Assembly: GCA_964250225.1 (NCBI GenBank)
Contig: CAXUEY010000010.1
Span: 1 to 64,000 of the forward strand
Source: Paraktedonobacter sp964250225
GTDB taxonomy: Bacteria; Chloroflexota; Ktedonobacteria; Ktedonobacterales; Ktedonobacteraceae
Length of the DNA: 64,000 nt
Reading direction: 5' to 3'
The notes under the pieces were generated by a model. The model saw nothing but the letters and a program-made list of their open reading frames with translations, had not been told where the DNA came from and made no database searches. Shown piece after piece: positions 27,569 to 35,887 of this stretch; the stretch's first letter is position 1; the number at the start of each line of letters is the position of its first letter. A program made the position numbers and the translations under genes.

Positions 27569-28600
27569 TTATGCCATAGAACGAGGCAGCCTGATCAGCG
27601 AGCGGTCGATGCTTGCCAACGTGGGGCAGCCGGACAGAGCCATAGCTAGCGCCAGTTCGGTGCGCAGAATCTCCAGTACCCGATGCGCGCCAGTGCTGCC
27701 GCCTACGGCCAGTCCCCATAAAACAGGTCGGCCCACCAGAACCGCTCGCGCGCCCAGGGCCAGTGCTTTGAGAATATCCGTGCCGCGCCGAACGCCTCCA
27801 TCCATATACACTTCGCAGCGCGCATTGACCGCCTCCACTACCTCTGGCAGCGCTTCGATTGCAGCGCACACACCATCCAGTTGCCGACCGCCATGATTTG
27901 AGACAATGATCCCATCCACGCCATGAGCCACAGCCAGCCGCGCATCTTCCGCGGTGAGAATACCCTTGAGAAGGATGGGCAGTGGACTCAGTGACTTCAG
28001 CCAATCAACATCGTCCCAGGTGATGGAAATGGCATCTCGCGCCGCCACCTGATCGCTGACATTGGCTTTGGTTGGCACGCGAAAACCACTGCGGATGGCG
28101 CGCTCTTTGTGGCCCCAACGTGGCGAATCCACCGTCAGCACCAGTGCGCGATAGCCAGCGGCAGCAGCGCGCTGCACCAGTTCGCGCGCGTTCTGCCGCT
28201 CAAAGACATACAATTGAAACCAGAGCGGGCCACTCGCCGCTTGTGCGATCTCCTCCAGACTGCGTGTAGAGGAACTGCTGGCCACCATCAGTGTATCCGC
28301 TTCCCCGGCTGCCTGCGCGGTGGCACACTCACCCTCTGGATCGGCCAGCATATGAAAGGCCGTTGGTGCAATCAGGACAGGCAGGCTGATCGATGTCCCC
28401 AACGTAGTGATACTCGTATCACAGAAGCTGGCATCCACCAGCATACGCGGACGTAACCGGATGCGCTCAAATGCCTCCTGGTTCGCGCGCAACGTCAACT
28501 CGTCGTCACTACCTCCAGCGTAGTAGTGCCAGGTTGCCTGGTCGAGCCGCGTCTCAGCCAAGCGTTCGTAGTCAAAAAGTGTGATTAAAGCAGTGCTCAC
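27569..28600 (-). CDS. FMN-dependent alpha-hydroxyacid oxidase/dehydrogenase
   Basis: Oxidises an L-2-hydroxy acid to the 2-oxo acid with FMN; a TIM-barrel of 343 residues. I choose the GTG at 28600 (reads VSTALITLFDYERLAE), because AGGAAGG lies ten bases upstream; a frame extending to 28690 has no such site. FMN and substrate motifs are WHYYAGGSDDE, PVLIAPTAFH, WFQLYVF, the phosphate-binding MDGGVRRGTD and the catalytic His in SNHGGRQLDG. The family includes lactate oxidase, glycolate oxidase and mandelate dehydrogenase. Because ComA/ComB make the L-configured sulfolactate, this enzyme could oxidise it to sulfopyruvate, but it may equally serve lactate. Confidence 0.88.
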   Translation of the reverse strand: MSTALITLFDYERLAETRLDQATWHYYAGGSDDELTLRANQEAFERIRLRPRMLVDASFCDTSITTLGTSISLPVLIAPTAFHMLADPEGECATAQAAGEADTLMVASSSSTRSLEEIAQAASGPLWFQLYVFERQNARELVQRAAAAGYRALVLTVDSPRWGHKERAIRSGFRVPTKANVSDQVAARDAISITWDDVDWLKSLSPLPILLKGILTAEDARLAVAHGVDGIIVSNHGGRQLDGVCAAIEALPEVVEAVNARCEVYMDGGVRRGTDILKALALGARAVLVGRPVLWGLAVGGSTGAHRVLEILRTELALAMALSGCPTLASIDRSLIRLPRSMA

Positions 28601-28928
28601 GCAATAGATCCTTCCTCTGTTATACGGTACAAAGGTCCTGGTATGCAAGTTCAAGGCGGCTATGATCGGCAGATACCTCCTTTTAAGCATACAATTTCTC
28701 CTTGCTAAACTGGTGTTTGTTGGAGTAGCAGGAGCGTTTTTAAAGGGATCTGCTGGTGTGTATTCCTCCGTTTACACTTGCGCACCTATCGACCAGGTTT
28801 GCATTCTTGTGCCCGTATCTACCCCATAAATACATCGACACACCCACCAGAATTACACCAGGAGCCGCTACCATGAGGAGCAGAATGTGTGTTTTTGATT
28901 GAACTTTAGTGGAAGGGAAACATTTTTT
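28601..28928. other. Divergent intergenic region before the sugar transferase
   Basis: About 330 bp separate two divergently read genes, so promoters for both should lie here. It is A/T-rich near 28890-28930. One minus-strand frame (28740-28940) has a hydrophobic stretch but no ribosome site, and overlaps the sugar transferase start. I see no RNA gene or clear operator. Confidence 0.4.
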
Positions 28929-29603
28929 ATGCTTGTCCAATCAGTAGCGATCCAGGAAACAATCAGTATCAAGCCCAGGTACCGGCGCGCCAAGCGTACA
29001 CTGGATCTGGCTATGACCTTGCTTTTGCTGCCATTCTGCTGCGTGGTCATGGGTGTGATTGCTCTCCTGATTCGGCTGGATTCACCTGGTCCGATCTTTT
29101 TCCGTCAGAAACGCGTGGGTCAGCACGGGGTTGAATTTGATTTTCTAAAATTCCGTTCTATGTATGTGAATAGTGATGATACCACTCACCGCGCTGCCGT
29201 TGAGCAATTTATGAATGGTCAGTTACTCAATGGCAGCAGCCCAGCCACCCCCTATAAGCTGGACAAAGATCAGCGCATTACGCGTATTGGCACATTTATT
29301 CGCAAAACCAGTCTGGACGAACTGCCACAATTTTTCAATGTCTTGCGCGGCGATATGTCACTGGTTGGTCCGCGCCCCCCCTTACCCTACGAGGTTGAGC
29401 ACTATAGTACACATGATAAGTTGCGCCTCGTTGGGAAGCCCGGCTTAACAGGGATCTGGCAGGTCTATGGACGCAGTTGCGTCTCGTTTGCGGAGATGGT
29501 TGAAATGGATATCACCTATTTGCGCAAGCAGTCGCTCTCACAGGATCTCAAACTTATCCTTCTGACTATTCCCGTAATGCTTTTCGCGCGCGGCGGCGCT
29601 TGA
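28929..29603 (+). CDS. Bacterial sugar transferase (phosphoglycosyl transferase)
   Basis: Single-span or re-entrant membrane enzyme that moves a sugar-1-phosphate from a nucleotide sugar to undecaprenyl phosphate, the first step of exopolysaccharide or glycan assembly. The 224-residue length fits the catalytic PglC-like core plus one hydrophobic helix (LAMTLLLLPFCCVVMG). Family blocks are the DSPGPIFFRQKRVG segment, FLKFRSMYVNS, the KTSLDELPQFFNVLRGDM motif with the Asp-Glu catalytic pair, LVGPRPPLP and KPGLTGIWQVYGR. The ATG at 28929 follows GGAAGGG; an upstream Met at 28899 is possible. It is divergent from the sulfolactate cluster and may use an amino sugar made there. Confidence 0.92.
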   Translation: MLVQSVAIQETISIKPRYRRAKRTLDLAMTLLLLPFCCVVMGVIALLIRLDSPGPIFFRQKRVGQHGVEFDFLKFRSMYVNSDDTTHRAAVEQFMNGQLLNGSSPATPYKLDKDQRITRIGTFIRKTSLDELPQFFNVLRGDMSLVGPRPPLPYEVEHYSTHDKLRLVGKPGLTGIWQVYGRSCVSFAEMVEMDITYLRKQSLSQDLKLILLTIPVMLFARGGA

Positions 29604-29608
29604 ACGTT

Positions 29609-30019
29609 TTACTTCCCCTCTTGAAAAGCCAGGATCAAACGCACGTGGGCCGCCTGTCGCAGACTATAATATGGCCAGCCGGACTGTTTACAAAAACGTT
29701 GGGTGCGTTCGATCCTGGCAATTAAGAGATGCATGCGCCTCTGTTCAATCAGTACGGGAAAAATAGCAGATCCCGTTAGCAGATGCAAAAAAGTGAGCAA
29801 GGCCCCATTCTCTCGCTCGGCCTCAGTGATCCCTACCGTTAAGATATGCGAGGACGCGCCCAGCACCACACACTGGTAGCGTTTACTTACTGCCAGCGGC
29901 AACGCTCGCTGATAACAGACAGGCACCCTGCGCACCTCAGAGAATGTGGGGATCAAATCGCTGTGTACGTGAGTTATTTTACCCTTGATACCTCTTCGTA
30001 TATATGGTACTTCAAGCAT
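29609..30019 (-). CDS. Small protein with stand-alone GspE-N/MshEN-like domain
   Basis: A 136-residue protein that resembles only the N-terminal domain of type II secretion/type IV pilus assembly ATPases. The pattern RRVPVCYQRALPLAVSKR, then VVLGASSHILTVGITEAE, a helix pair with FLHLLTG and finally FPVLIEQRRMHLLIARI matches the GspE-N fold order (Val-Leu-Pro core, VAxxDP-like strand, TGxxVxPVLA). In MshE this domain binds cyclic-di-GMP. No ATPase domain follows and no signal peptide is visible. It ends five bases from the convergent sugar transferase and lies beyond the OmpR regulator, so a role in controlling polysaccharide production is an inference. Confidence 0.6.
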   Translation of the reverse strand: MLEVPYIRRGIKGKITHVHSDLIPTFSEVRRVPVCYQRALPLAVSKRYQCVVLGASSHILTVGITEAERENGALLTFLHLLTGSAIFPVLIEQRRMHLLIARIERTQRFCKQSGWPYYSLRQAAHVRLILAFQEGK

Positions 30020-30321
30020 AGTTATTTTCCAAAATACATGCTCAGCGTCTCAAAGGAACAACGTTACGCCGGGACACAATCAGCAATGACGGGTATAGTT
30101 CAGAGTGTAGAGGATAGATGTGTAAATGAGATGCTTACGCTGACGAAGATGTGGTGGAGGAAGGTGCACTGGCGTGAAGAAGTCTTCACCTGCCACAAAA
30201 CACAAGCAGACCTATCTGGTCGATCAATCCTGACTGACCAGATAGGTTGCCTATGCGGGATACGGGCATTGATGCCTTTTTTCAAACAGAAACGCACACA
30301 AACACAAAAATAGGCTCGAAT
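30020..30321. other. Gap between GspE-N-like gene and OmpR-type regulator
   Basis: About 300 bp without a supported gene. It should carry the promoter of the GspE-N-like gene and, near 30210-30247, a strong hairpin that could end the regulator transcript. A plus-strand frame runs through much of it, but its product has no recognisable domain or start site. Confidence 0.45.
30210..30247 (-). terminator. Hairpin downstream of the OmpR-type regulator
   Basis: Perfect 12-bp arms at 30210-30221 and 30236-30247 with a 14-base loop. On the minus strand, a T-containing stretch follows. It lies about 75 bases after the regulator's stop codon, so it may be a terminator for that gene. Confidence 0.5.
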
Positions 30322-31068
30322 TTAGAGAGAAGCTACGCGTAAAGTTTGCACCAGCTCCCTGGCGTTAGGATGGTCCTCTTTTTCATGGTAGCGTGTTAAC
30401 GTGTACCCAACGCCGGGAACGGTGAGGATATACACTGGATTGCCAGGATCACGCTCAATTTTCTGGCGCAGGTGGCGAATATGTGCCTTAATCAGGCAGG
30501 CATCGCCATCGTTGCCGAAGCCCCAGATATGGGCCACAATCTGATTCGCCGTACATACACTATTGGCATTGACCGCCAGCAAATGGAGCAGTTTACTTTC
30601 CGTAGGAGTCAGGCGCACAGTCTGACCCTCAACCACCACCTCGTTATGCAGAGAATCGACCCGAATCGGGCCAACTGTGACAATCGAAGAAGGACGCTGC
30701 ACCAATGTTGAACGACCCCGCCGACAGACTGCGCGCATACGGGCCAGAAATTGGGTAGGGAAGAAAGGTTTACGGAGATAATCATCGGCCCCGGATTCTA
30801 AACACCGTATCTCATCCTGAACATCCTTGCCATCCGTTACCACCAGAACCAGGGCGTCGTGTCTGGCGCGCATCTCCCGGCAGAGCACCAATCCATCCAT
30901 ATCTTTGAGAGTGGGATCAATAATCACCAGGTCTGGTTGCTGCTGTTCCCACTCAAGGCAAGCGCGCTCGCCCGTATAGGCGCGATGTACTTCATATCCG
31001 AGCGTTTTCAGCCAGCTGGTTAACATTTCAACAAGATCGCGATCCGTGTCCACAATTAAAAGTTTCAT
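30322..31068 (-). CDS. OmpR/PhoB-family response regulator
   Basis: Two-domain response regulator of 248 residues. The receiver domain (1-115) has the acidic pair in IVDTDRD, phospho-acceptor Asp51 in DLVIIDPTL, Thr in LVVTDGKD and Lys in YLRKPF. The C-terminal winged helix (about 130-235) has VRLTPTESKLLHLL, the recognition helix region KAHIRHLRQKIERDP and the final wing VPGVGYTL. No histidine kinase lies beside it, so it is an orphan here. With the sugar transferase and GspE-N-like gene close by, control of surface polysaccharide is possible. The following 300-bp gap separates it from a NarL-type regulator on the same strand. Confidence 0.93.
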   Translation of the reverse strand: MKLLIVDTDRDLVEMLTSWLKTLGYEVHRAYTGERACLEWEQQQPDLVIIDPTLKDMDGLVLCREMRARHDALVLVVTDGKDVQDEIRCLESGADDYLRKPFFPTQFLARMRAVCRRGRSTLVQRPSSIVTVGPIRVDSLHNEVVVEGQTVRLTPTESKLLHLLAVNANSVCTANQIVAHIWGFGNDGDACLIKAHIRHLRQKIERDPGNPVYILTVPGVGYTLTRYHEKEDHPNARELVQTLRVASL

Positions 31069-31365
31069 CGTACTTCCCCCAATGCGATGATGGGCAATCT
31101 ATCAGGCCCACCATATAGACCAGCGCCCTGTTTCACGACGCCGATAGCTTCCATTCTCCATACCTATAGCACTACTCTTTATGCATTACATTCAAAAGAC
31201 AAGCTTATTTGCTTGCCGATAGAAAATGTATCTATCGATTTAAAGTTCGAATATGTATCTCCCCAACGAGAGCATAACTGTGAGATTGATCGCGAGTATT
31301 AAATCATAAGAATATCTATAAATACAATACCTCAAATGTGTTGGCTCGTATAAGTATATCCGAGA

Positions 31366-32238
31366 TTATTTGGGCGAAAAATGCAGACCTTCCCCCTCAT
31401 TTGAGGTGTATGCCGCTGCCTGGGTGCGATTGACGGCCCCAAGTTTCCGCAGAATACTCTGGACATGTTTGCTCACGGTGTAGTGAGAAATCTCCAGGGT
31501 GGCTGCGATCTGTTTGTTACGCTGCCCCTGTCGTAAAAGCGCGAACACTTTCGCCTCTTGTGGGGATAAATGAGGGGGAAATTCGTTAGAAGGGGTAGTT
31601 CCATTATCAGAGACAGGGGAAAGAACTGATGGGCGCTGTTCGATAGCGGCACAAGGGGAAACGGCAAGAGCGCGAGCCTGCACCAACGTAGCGCGAGCTG
31701 GTTGCGCCTCAGCGAGCTTACAACGCTCAATCAGCAACTGCATGACACGGGTGCTCACGGGGGGGTGCATCGCGGGACCGCCGTGCTCAAAATTTTTAAA
31801 GGCTCTGATGATAGAGCGCAGAGGGGTATCCTTCAGCAAATAGCCATCTGCACCAGCCAGAGTCGCTGCCAGTAAAGCGGAATCCTGGATGGCGGACGCG
31901 AAAAGAATCACAGAAGGGGGTACAGGCAACTGCTTCAAACAGGCCGTTAATTCCACGCCATCTCCATCTGCCAGTGTACAATCCGCGATCACCAGGTCGA
32001 TCTGCACGCGCACCACACTCTCCAGAGCCATCCGGCAAGAAGTGGTTTCTGTCACGACCTGGAAGCCGCCGATAGCATACAGAATATCGCGAATTTTACG
32101 CCGAAAAGCTTCCTCTTCATCCACAACCATCACCTGACGCGGATGCTCTTTAGCTCCTTTGCTCAATCTATCAAGAGCCAATAGAAATACCCCCATATAA
32201 ACTTCTATGCATAAAAATGCTGCCAGGATTTCTCTCAT
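31366..32238 (-). CDS. NarL/LuxR-family response regulator
   Basis: Response regulator of up to 290 residues. The receiver domain begins at RQVMVVDEEEAF, with phospho-acceptor Asp86 (numbered from 32238) in LVIADCTL and the lysine in GYLLKDTPL. A long Ala/Pro-rich linker leads to the C-terminal LuxR helix-turn-helix: LSPQEAKVFALLRQGQRNKQI followed by YTVSKHVQSILRKLG. The start is unsure: the Met at 32238 has AGGAG only one base before it, and the Met at 32196 (MGVFLLALDR) has no clear ribosome site but starts closer to the receiver. No cognate kinase is adjacent; the closest is the GAF/PAS kinase at 61561, too far to assign. Confidence 0.9.
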   Translation of the reverse strand: MREILAAFLCIEVYMGVFLLALDRLSKGAKEHPRQVMVVDEEEAFRRKIRDILYAIGGFQVVTETTSCRMALESVVRVQIDLVIADCTLADGDGVELTACLKQLPVPPSVILFASAIQDSALLAATLAGADGYLLKDTPLRSIIRAFKNFEHGGPAMHPPVSTRVMQLLIERCKLAEAQPARATLVQARALAVSPCAAIEQRPSVLSPVSDNGTTPSNEFPPHLSPQEAKVFALLRQGQRNKQIAATLEISHYTVSKHVQSILRKLGAVNRTQAAAYTSNEGEGLHFSPK

Positions 32239-32637
32239 GCTCCTGGCTTTTATTCAGAGCGTTTTTGCCCCCGCGAGCTGCTTGCATTCACAGGCATACT
32301 CCATCACAGAAATTCAGAGATAGCACCGTATCGCAGATATCCTTTCTATACTATAGTCTATAGACGCCTATTTTTCAATACCGTGCCTTCCCTTCCCTCA
32401 ATTTTCTTGCTTCTTTCAAAAAAAGCGTATGACGGCTGTGCTACCATTTTTATATACTTCAATATATATTGAAGTGCTTCTATTTCAGAAATGTTCAGCC
32501 TCTCTCCCACCATCGTCTGACTAATTGTTCACGTTTTTCCTCAACACCTCAGCATATCTCCCTTGCGAAAAACCTCCAGCAATGGGTATACTGAACGGCG
32601 GAGCAAACTGGCAGAATGACACGGAAAAGAGAGATCT
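32239..32637. other. Divergent intergenic region with a 20-bp palindrome
   Basis: About 400 bp between the NarL-type regulator and the HAD phosphatase, read away from each other. It is A/T-rich and includes the perfect palindrome at 32456-32475 listed separately. No frame or RNA gene is supported; promoters for both flanking genes are expected here. Confidence 0.5.
32456..32475. promoter_or_regulatory. Perfect 20-bp palindrome, candidate operator
   Basis: Two 10-base halves, ACTTCAATAT and ATATTGAAGT, form an uninterrupted palindrome in the middle of the divergent promoter region. The A/T-rich centre and length fit a dimeric repressor site of ArsR, MarR or TetR type. The regulator is unknown. 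Confidence 0.5.
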
Positions 32638-33447
32638 ATGTATCGCTTACTCGCGATTGACCTGGATGGCACGCTGTTAACACCCAGGCCCCGGAAGATG
32701 ATTACGCCGCGCACCCACTACGCGCTCCAACAAGTGGTAGCAGCGGGCGTGCACGTAGTGATTGCGACGGGGCAGAGCCTGGTTATGCTCCAGTATCTCT
32801 GCCGGGATTTGCCGATTGTGGGACCGCAGATTATCGAGAATGGCGCGCTGATCGCGGATATGCAAACGGGACACTACTATCACGAGCAACTGCTGCCAGC
32901 CGAGCACGTTCTGCCCGTCTTGAGCGCATTGCAACGGGCAGACTTTCACCGCGCGTATCATACACTGGAGCGGGTCTATGCCGACAACAACGCTCCCAGG
33001 GTACGCCAGTGGTACGAGCCGCCGGTTCCCCCGGTGATCGAGGTGGAGGATGTTGCCAGCCTTTACCCGGAGCCGTGCATCAAGCTCGTCGGCATTGGCG
33101 CAGAGAGCCACGTGCGCGCGCGGCGTCAGGCGCTGATGGACGCGTTTGAAGGACAACTCTATGTGACACAGTCGGCCTTTGATCTGCTGGAATTTCTCCA
33201 TCCCGCCGTCTCCAAAGAAGCTGGCCTGCAAACGATTGCGCGGGATCTGGGGATTCGACCCGCAGAGATTGTGGCCATTGGCGATGGGCACAACGATATT
33301 GGGATGTTACGCTTTGCGGGTCTGGGGGTGGCGATGGGCAACGCGCACGATGAGGTGAAAAATGAGGCCAATTACGTCACGCGCAGCAACGCCGAGGATG
33401 GCGTTGCTGCCGTGATCGAGGATCTGATTTTGCCGCGGCTTAGATAA
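32638..33447 (+). CDS. Cof-type HAD-IIB family phosphatase
   Basis: Cytoplasmic haloacid-dehalogenase phosphatase of 269 residues acting on small phosphorylated metabolites such as sugar phosphates. Motif I is AIDLDGTLL with both nucleophile and acid Asp, motif II is the Thr in VIATGQS, motif III is the lysine near KEAGL, and motif IV is IGDGHNDIGML. The C2B cap lies between residues about 85 and 190. A purine-rich site precedes the ATG. The gene converges on kbl and the two coding ends overlap by eight bases. Substrate specificity in this subfamily is not predictable from sequence. Confidence 0.92.
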   Translation: MYRLLAIDLDGTLLTPRPRKMITPRTHYALQQVVAAGVHVVIATGQSLVMLQYLCRDLPIVGPQIIENGALIADMQTGHYYHEQLLPAEHVLPVLSALQRADFHRAYHTLERVYADNNAPRVRQWYEPPVPPVIEVEDVASLYPEPCIKLVGIGAESHVRARRQALMDAFEGQLYVTQSAFDLLEFLHPAVSKEAGLQTIARDLGIRPAEIVAIGDGHNDIGMLRFAGLGVAMGNAHDEVKNEANYVTRSNAEDGVAAVIEDLILPRLR

Positions 33448-34618
33448 TCGCCAGCTCTTTGCCCACGCGCTCAAAGACGTCCAACGCTTGAGCAAGTTCC
33501 TCGTTGGTGTGTAGCGCGGTGACGATAGTGCGCACGCGGCACCTGTCAACGGGCACGGTGGGATAGACAATCGCCTGCGCAAAGATGCCCTCTGCAAAGA
33601 GCCGTGTGCTCAGCTTGACCGCCAGCGCGCCCGATCCGACGATAACCGGCGTAATCGGGGTTTCGCTCTTGCCGGTATTGAAGCCGAGCTGCTCCAGCCC
33701 TTTCTTGAAGAACGAGGTGTTTTCCCACAAACGCTCGACCAGGCTGGTGTCGCTTTCCAGAATATCCAGCGCGGCGATACAGGTGGCGACAACCGAGGGC
33801 GGATGCGAGGTGCTGAAGAGCACGGGACGAGCGCGATTGAGCAAGTAGTCCCGCATATCCTGACTACACGCGACATAACCGCCGAGCGCGCCAATACCTT
33901 TGGAGAGCGTGCCAATCTGCAAAGCGACGCGACCATCCAGACCGAAATGACTGACGGAGCCGCGTCCGTTTTTGCCGAGCACGCCACTGGCATGCGCATC
34001 ATCAACCATCACAAAGGCGCCGTATTCTTCGGCCAGCGCGACAATCTCGACCAGAGGCGCGATATCACCGTCCATGCTAAAAACGCCATCGGTCACGACC
34101 ATGACTTTGCTGGCACCCTTCGACTCCTCCAGCACACGACGCAGATCGGCCATGTCTTTGTGGCGGAAGATCTTGCGCGGGGACTTGCAGAGCCGGATGC
34201 CGTCGATGATGCTGGCGTGGTTCAGTTCGTCGCTGATAATCAGGTCGTTCTCCTGCATCAGCGCGGCGATCACGCCCAGGTTCGTGGCGTAACCGGACTG
34301 CATGGTCAGCGAGGCCTCGGTATGTTTGAAGCGGGCCAGCTTCTCCTCCAGTTCATTGTGCAGTGTCATAGTTCCCGCAATCGTGCGGACCGCGCCGGAA
34401 CCGACGCCATAGCGCTCAGTCGCTTCAATCGCAGCCTGGCGCAGGCGGGGATGCACGGTCAGCCCAAGATAATTGTTGGACGAGAGGGTAATCACCTCGC
34501 GCCCATCCATCACCACCGTCGCCTTCTGCTCACTTTCAAGCACGCGCGGACGAATAAACACGCCGCGCCCTTTCAGGTCGTTGAGTTCGCCCGTCAGGAA
34601 GGTCTGTAATGTGTCCAT
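33440..34618 (-). CDS. kbl: Glycine C-acetyltransferase (2-amino-3-ketobutyrate CoA ligase)
   Basis: PLP enzyme that splits 2-amino-3-oxobutyrate with CoA into glycine and acetyl-CoA, the second step of threonine breakdown. The 392 residues match the alpha-oxoamine synthase family: SSNNYLGLTVHPRLR near the N-terminus, GSGAVRTIAGT, DELNHASIIDGIR, DDAHASG and the Schiff-base Lys240 in GTLSKGIGALGG. 8-Amino-7-oxononanoate synthase is the close alternative, but the threonine dehydrogenase gene is 16 bp upstream on the same strand, which makes Kbl far more likely. It overlaps the convergent HAD gene by eight bases. Confidence 0.93.
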   Translation of the reverse strand: MDTLQTFLTGELNDLKGRGVFIRPRVLESEQKATVVMDGREVITLSSNNYLGLTVHPRLRQAAIEATERYGVGSGAVRTIAGTMTLHNELEEKLARFKHTEASLTMQSGYATNLGVIAALMQENDLIISDELNHASIIDGIRLCKSPRKIFRHKDMADLRRVLEESKGASKVMVVTDGVFSMDGDIAPLVEIVALAEEYGAFVMVDDAHASGVLGKNGRGSVSHFGLDGRVALQIGTLSKGIGALGGYVACSQDMRDYLLNRARPVLFSTSHPPSVVATCIAALDILESDTSLVERLWENTSFFKKGLEQLGFNTGKSETPITPVIVGSGALAVKLSTRLFAEGIFAQAIVYPTVPVDRCRVRTIVTALHTNEELAQALDVFERVGKELAII

Positions 34619-34634
34619 GAGATTCCTCTTCCCG

Positions 34635-35675
34635 TTAGAATGTCAGAACGATTTTCCCGCAATCGCCGGATTTCATAATCTCCATCGCATCGTTGAGCCG
34701 CTCAAAGGGCAACGTATGCGTAATCACCTGTTTGAGATCCAGTTGACCATTCTCAAGAATACTGCGTGTGCGATACCAGGTATCAAAAATGCGCCGTCCG
34801 GAGATGCCCATGACCGTCGCGCCCTTAAAGATGATATCGTTCGCCAGGTCCAGCTCAACCATACGCGAGGGGATACCGAGCATGGAGACGCGCCCACCGT
34901 TGCGCAGCGCCTGAAAGCCCTGGCGAATCGCGGCAGGCTGGCCTGACATTTCCAGCACAACATCCACGCCCAGGCCGTCGGTCGCATCCAGGATCGCCTG
35001 CACCGGATCGAGTTCACGCGGATTGAGGGTGTAGTTGGCGCCCATGTTGCGGGCAATGTCCAGGCGTTTATTATTGGGCTCAATGGCGAAAATGGTGCTG
35101 GAGCCGGAGAGACGGCAGAGGCCCACCGCCCACAAACCGATGGGGCCACAACCAATCACGGCCACAGTCTGGTTGGTGATCTCGCCGGAATAGACGGTAT
35201 GCACGGCGTTGCCGAACGGCTCCTGGATCGAGGCCACGCTATGCTCGATCTCCTTGCCGGTTTTCCAGGCAACGCTGGCGGGAATAGCGATATATTGCGC
35301 GAAAGCGCCGTCGCGGTCCACGCCGATAATCTGTACATTGCGACAGATATGGCCCTGCCCGGTTCGGCACTGGTAGCATTCGCCACACGTAATATGTGTT
35401 TCAGCGGCAACAAAATCACCTGGGACGAGCGAGGTCACTTCACTTCCAACCTCGACAATAACACCTGCAAACTCGTGGCCAAAGATGCGCGGAACCTGCA
35501 TGCGGCTCTGCGCCCAGGCATCCCACTCGTAAATGTGGACATCCGTGCCACAGATGGAAGCTGCTTTCACCTCCACCAGCACATCGCGCGGGCCAATTTG
35601 AGGAATATCGACCAGGGCAATCGTTGCGCCAGGCGCCGCCTCGACTTTGAGGGCCGCCTTCATCTTACCTATCAT
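34635..35675 (-). CDS. tdh: L-threonine 3-dehydrogenase, zinc-dependent MDR type
   Basis: Oxidises L-threonine to 2-amino-3-oxobutyrate with NAD. The 346-residue MDR protein has the catalytic-zinc motif region CGTDVHIYEWDAWAQ and GHEFAG, a structural zinc loop with four cysteines in CGECYQCRTGQGHIC, and the Rossmann motif VIGCGPIGLWAVG. The DVHIYEWDAW string is a hallmark of Tdh, separating it from sorbitol and butanediol dehydrogenases. The start MIGKMKAALKV has GGAGG eleven bases upstream; the second Met (35663) is also possible. It is directly followed by kbl, forming the standard threonine-to-glycine operon. Confidence 0.93.
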   Translation of the reverse strand: MIGKMKAALKVEAAPGATIALVDIPQIGPRDVLVEVKAASICGTDVHIYEWDAWAQSRMQVPRIFGHEFAGVIVEVGSEVTSLVPGDFVAAETHITCGECYQCRTGQGHICRNVQIIGVDRDGAFAQYIAIPASVAWKTGKEIEHSVASIQEPFGNAVHTVYSGEITNQTVAVIGCGPIGLWAVGLCRLSGSSTIFAIEPNNKRLDIARNMGANYTLNPRELDPVQAILDATDGLGVDVVLEMSGQPAAIRQGFQALRNGGRVSMLGIPSRMVELDLANDIIFKGATVMGISGRRIFDTWYRTRSILENGQLDLKQVITHTLPFERLNDAMEIMKSGDCGKIVLTF

Positions 35676-35887
35676 GTTAAAAAGATCCTCCACAAAGGGA
35701 TTCTAATTGTGTGCTTTCATTATGCGCTTTCAGGGGGATGATTGCAAGCAAGATGGCGTCGTGACACTGTGAGTCCGCGTGTAAGGAACCCAACCGCTCC
35801 AAATTATATGCCAGGTAGATAACCCCTTCCTCTGCATCGATGGATAAAAACCATTCACACCCGTTAAGGAGAGGTTTCCCACTGCTG

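Noticed and set aside
28740..28940. Minus-strand frame with one hydrophobic helix upstream of the sugar transferase
   Set aside because: No ribosome site, no conserved motif, and it overlaps the start of a well-supported gene; the helix may be accidental.
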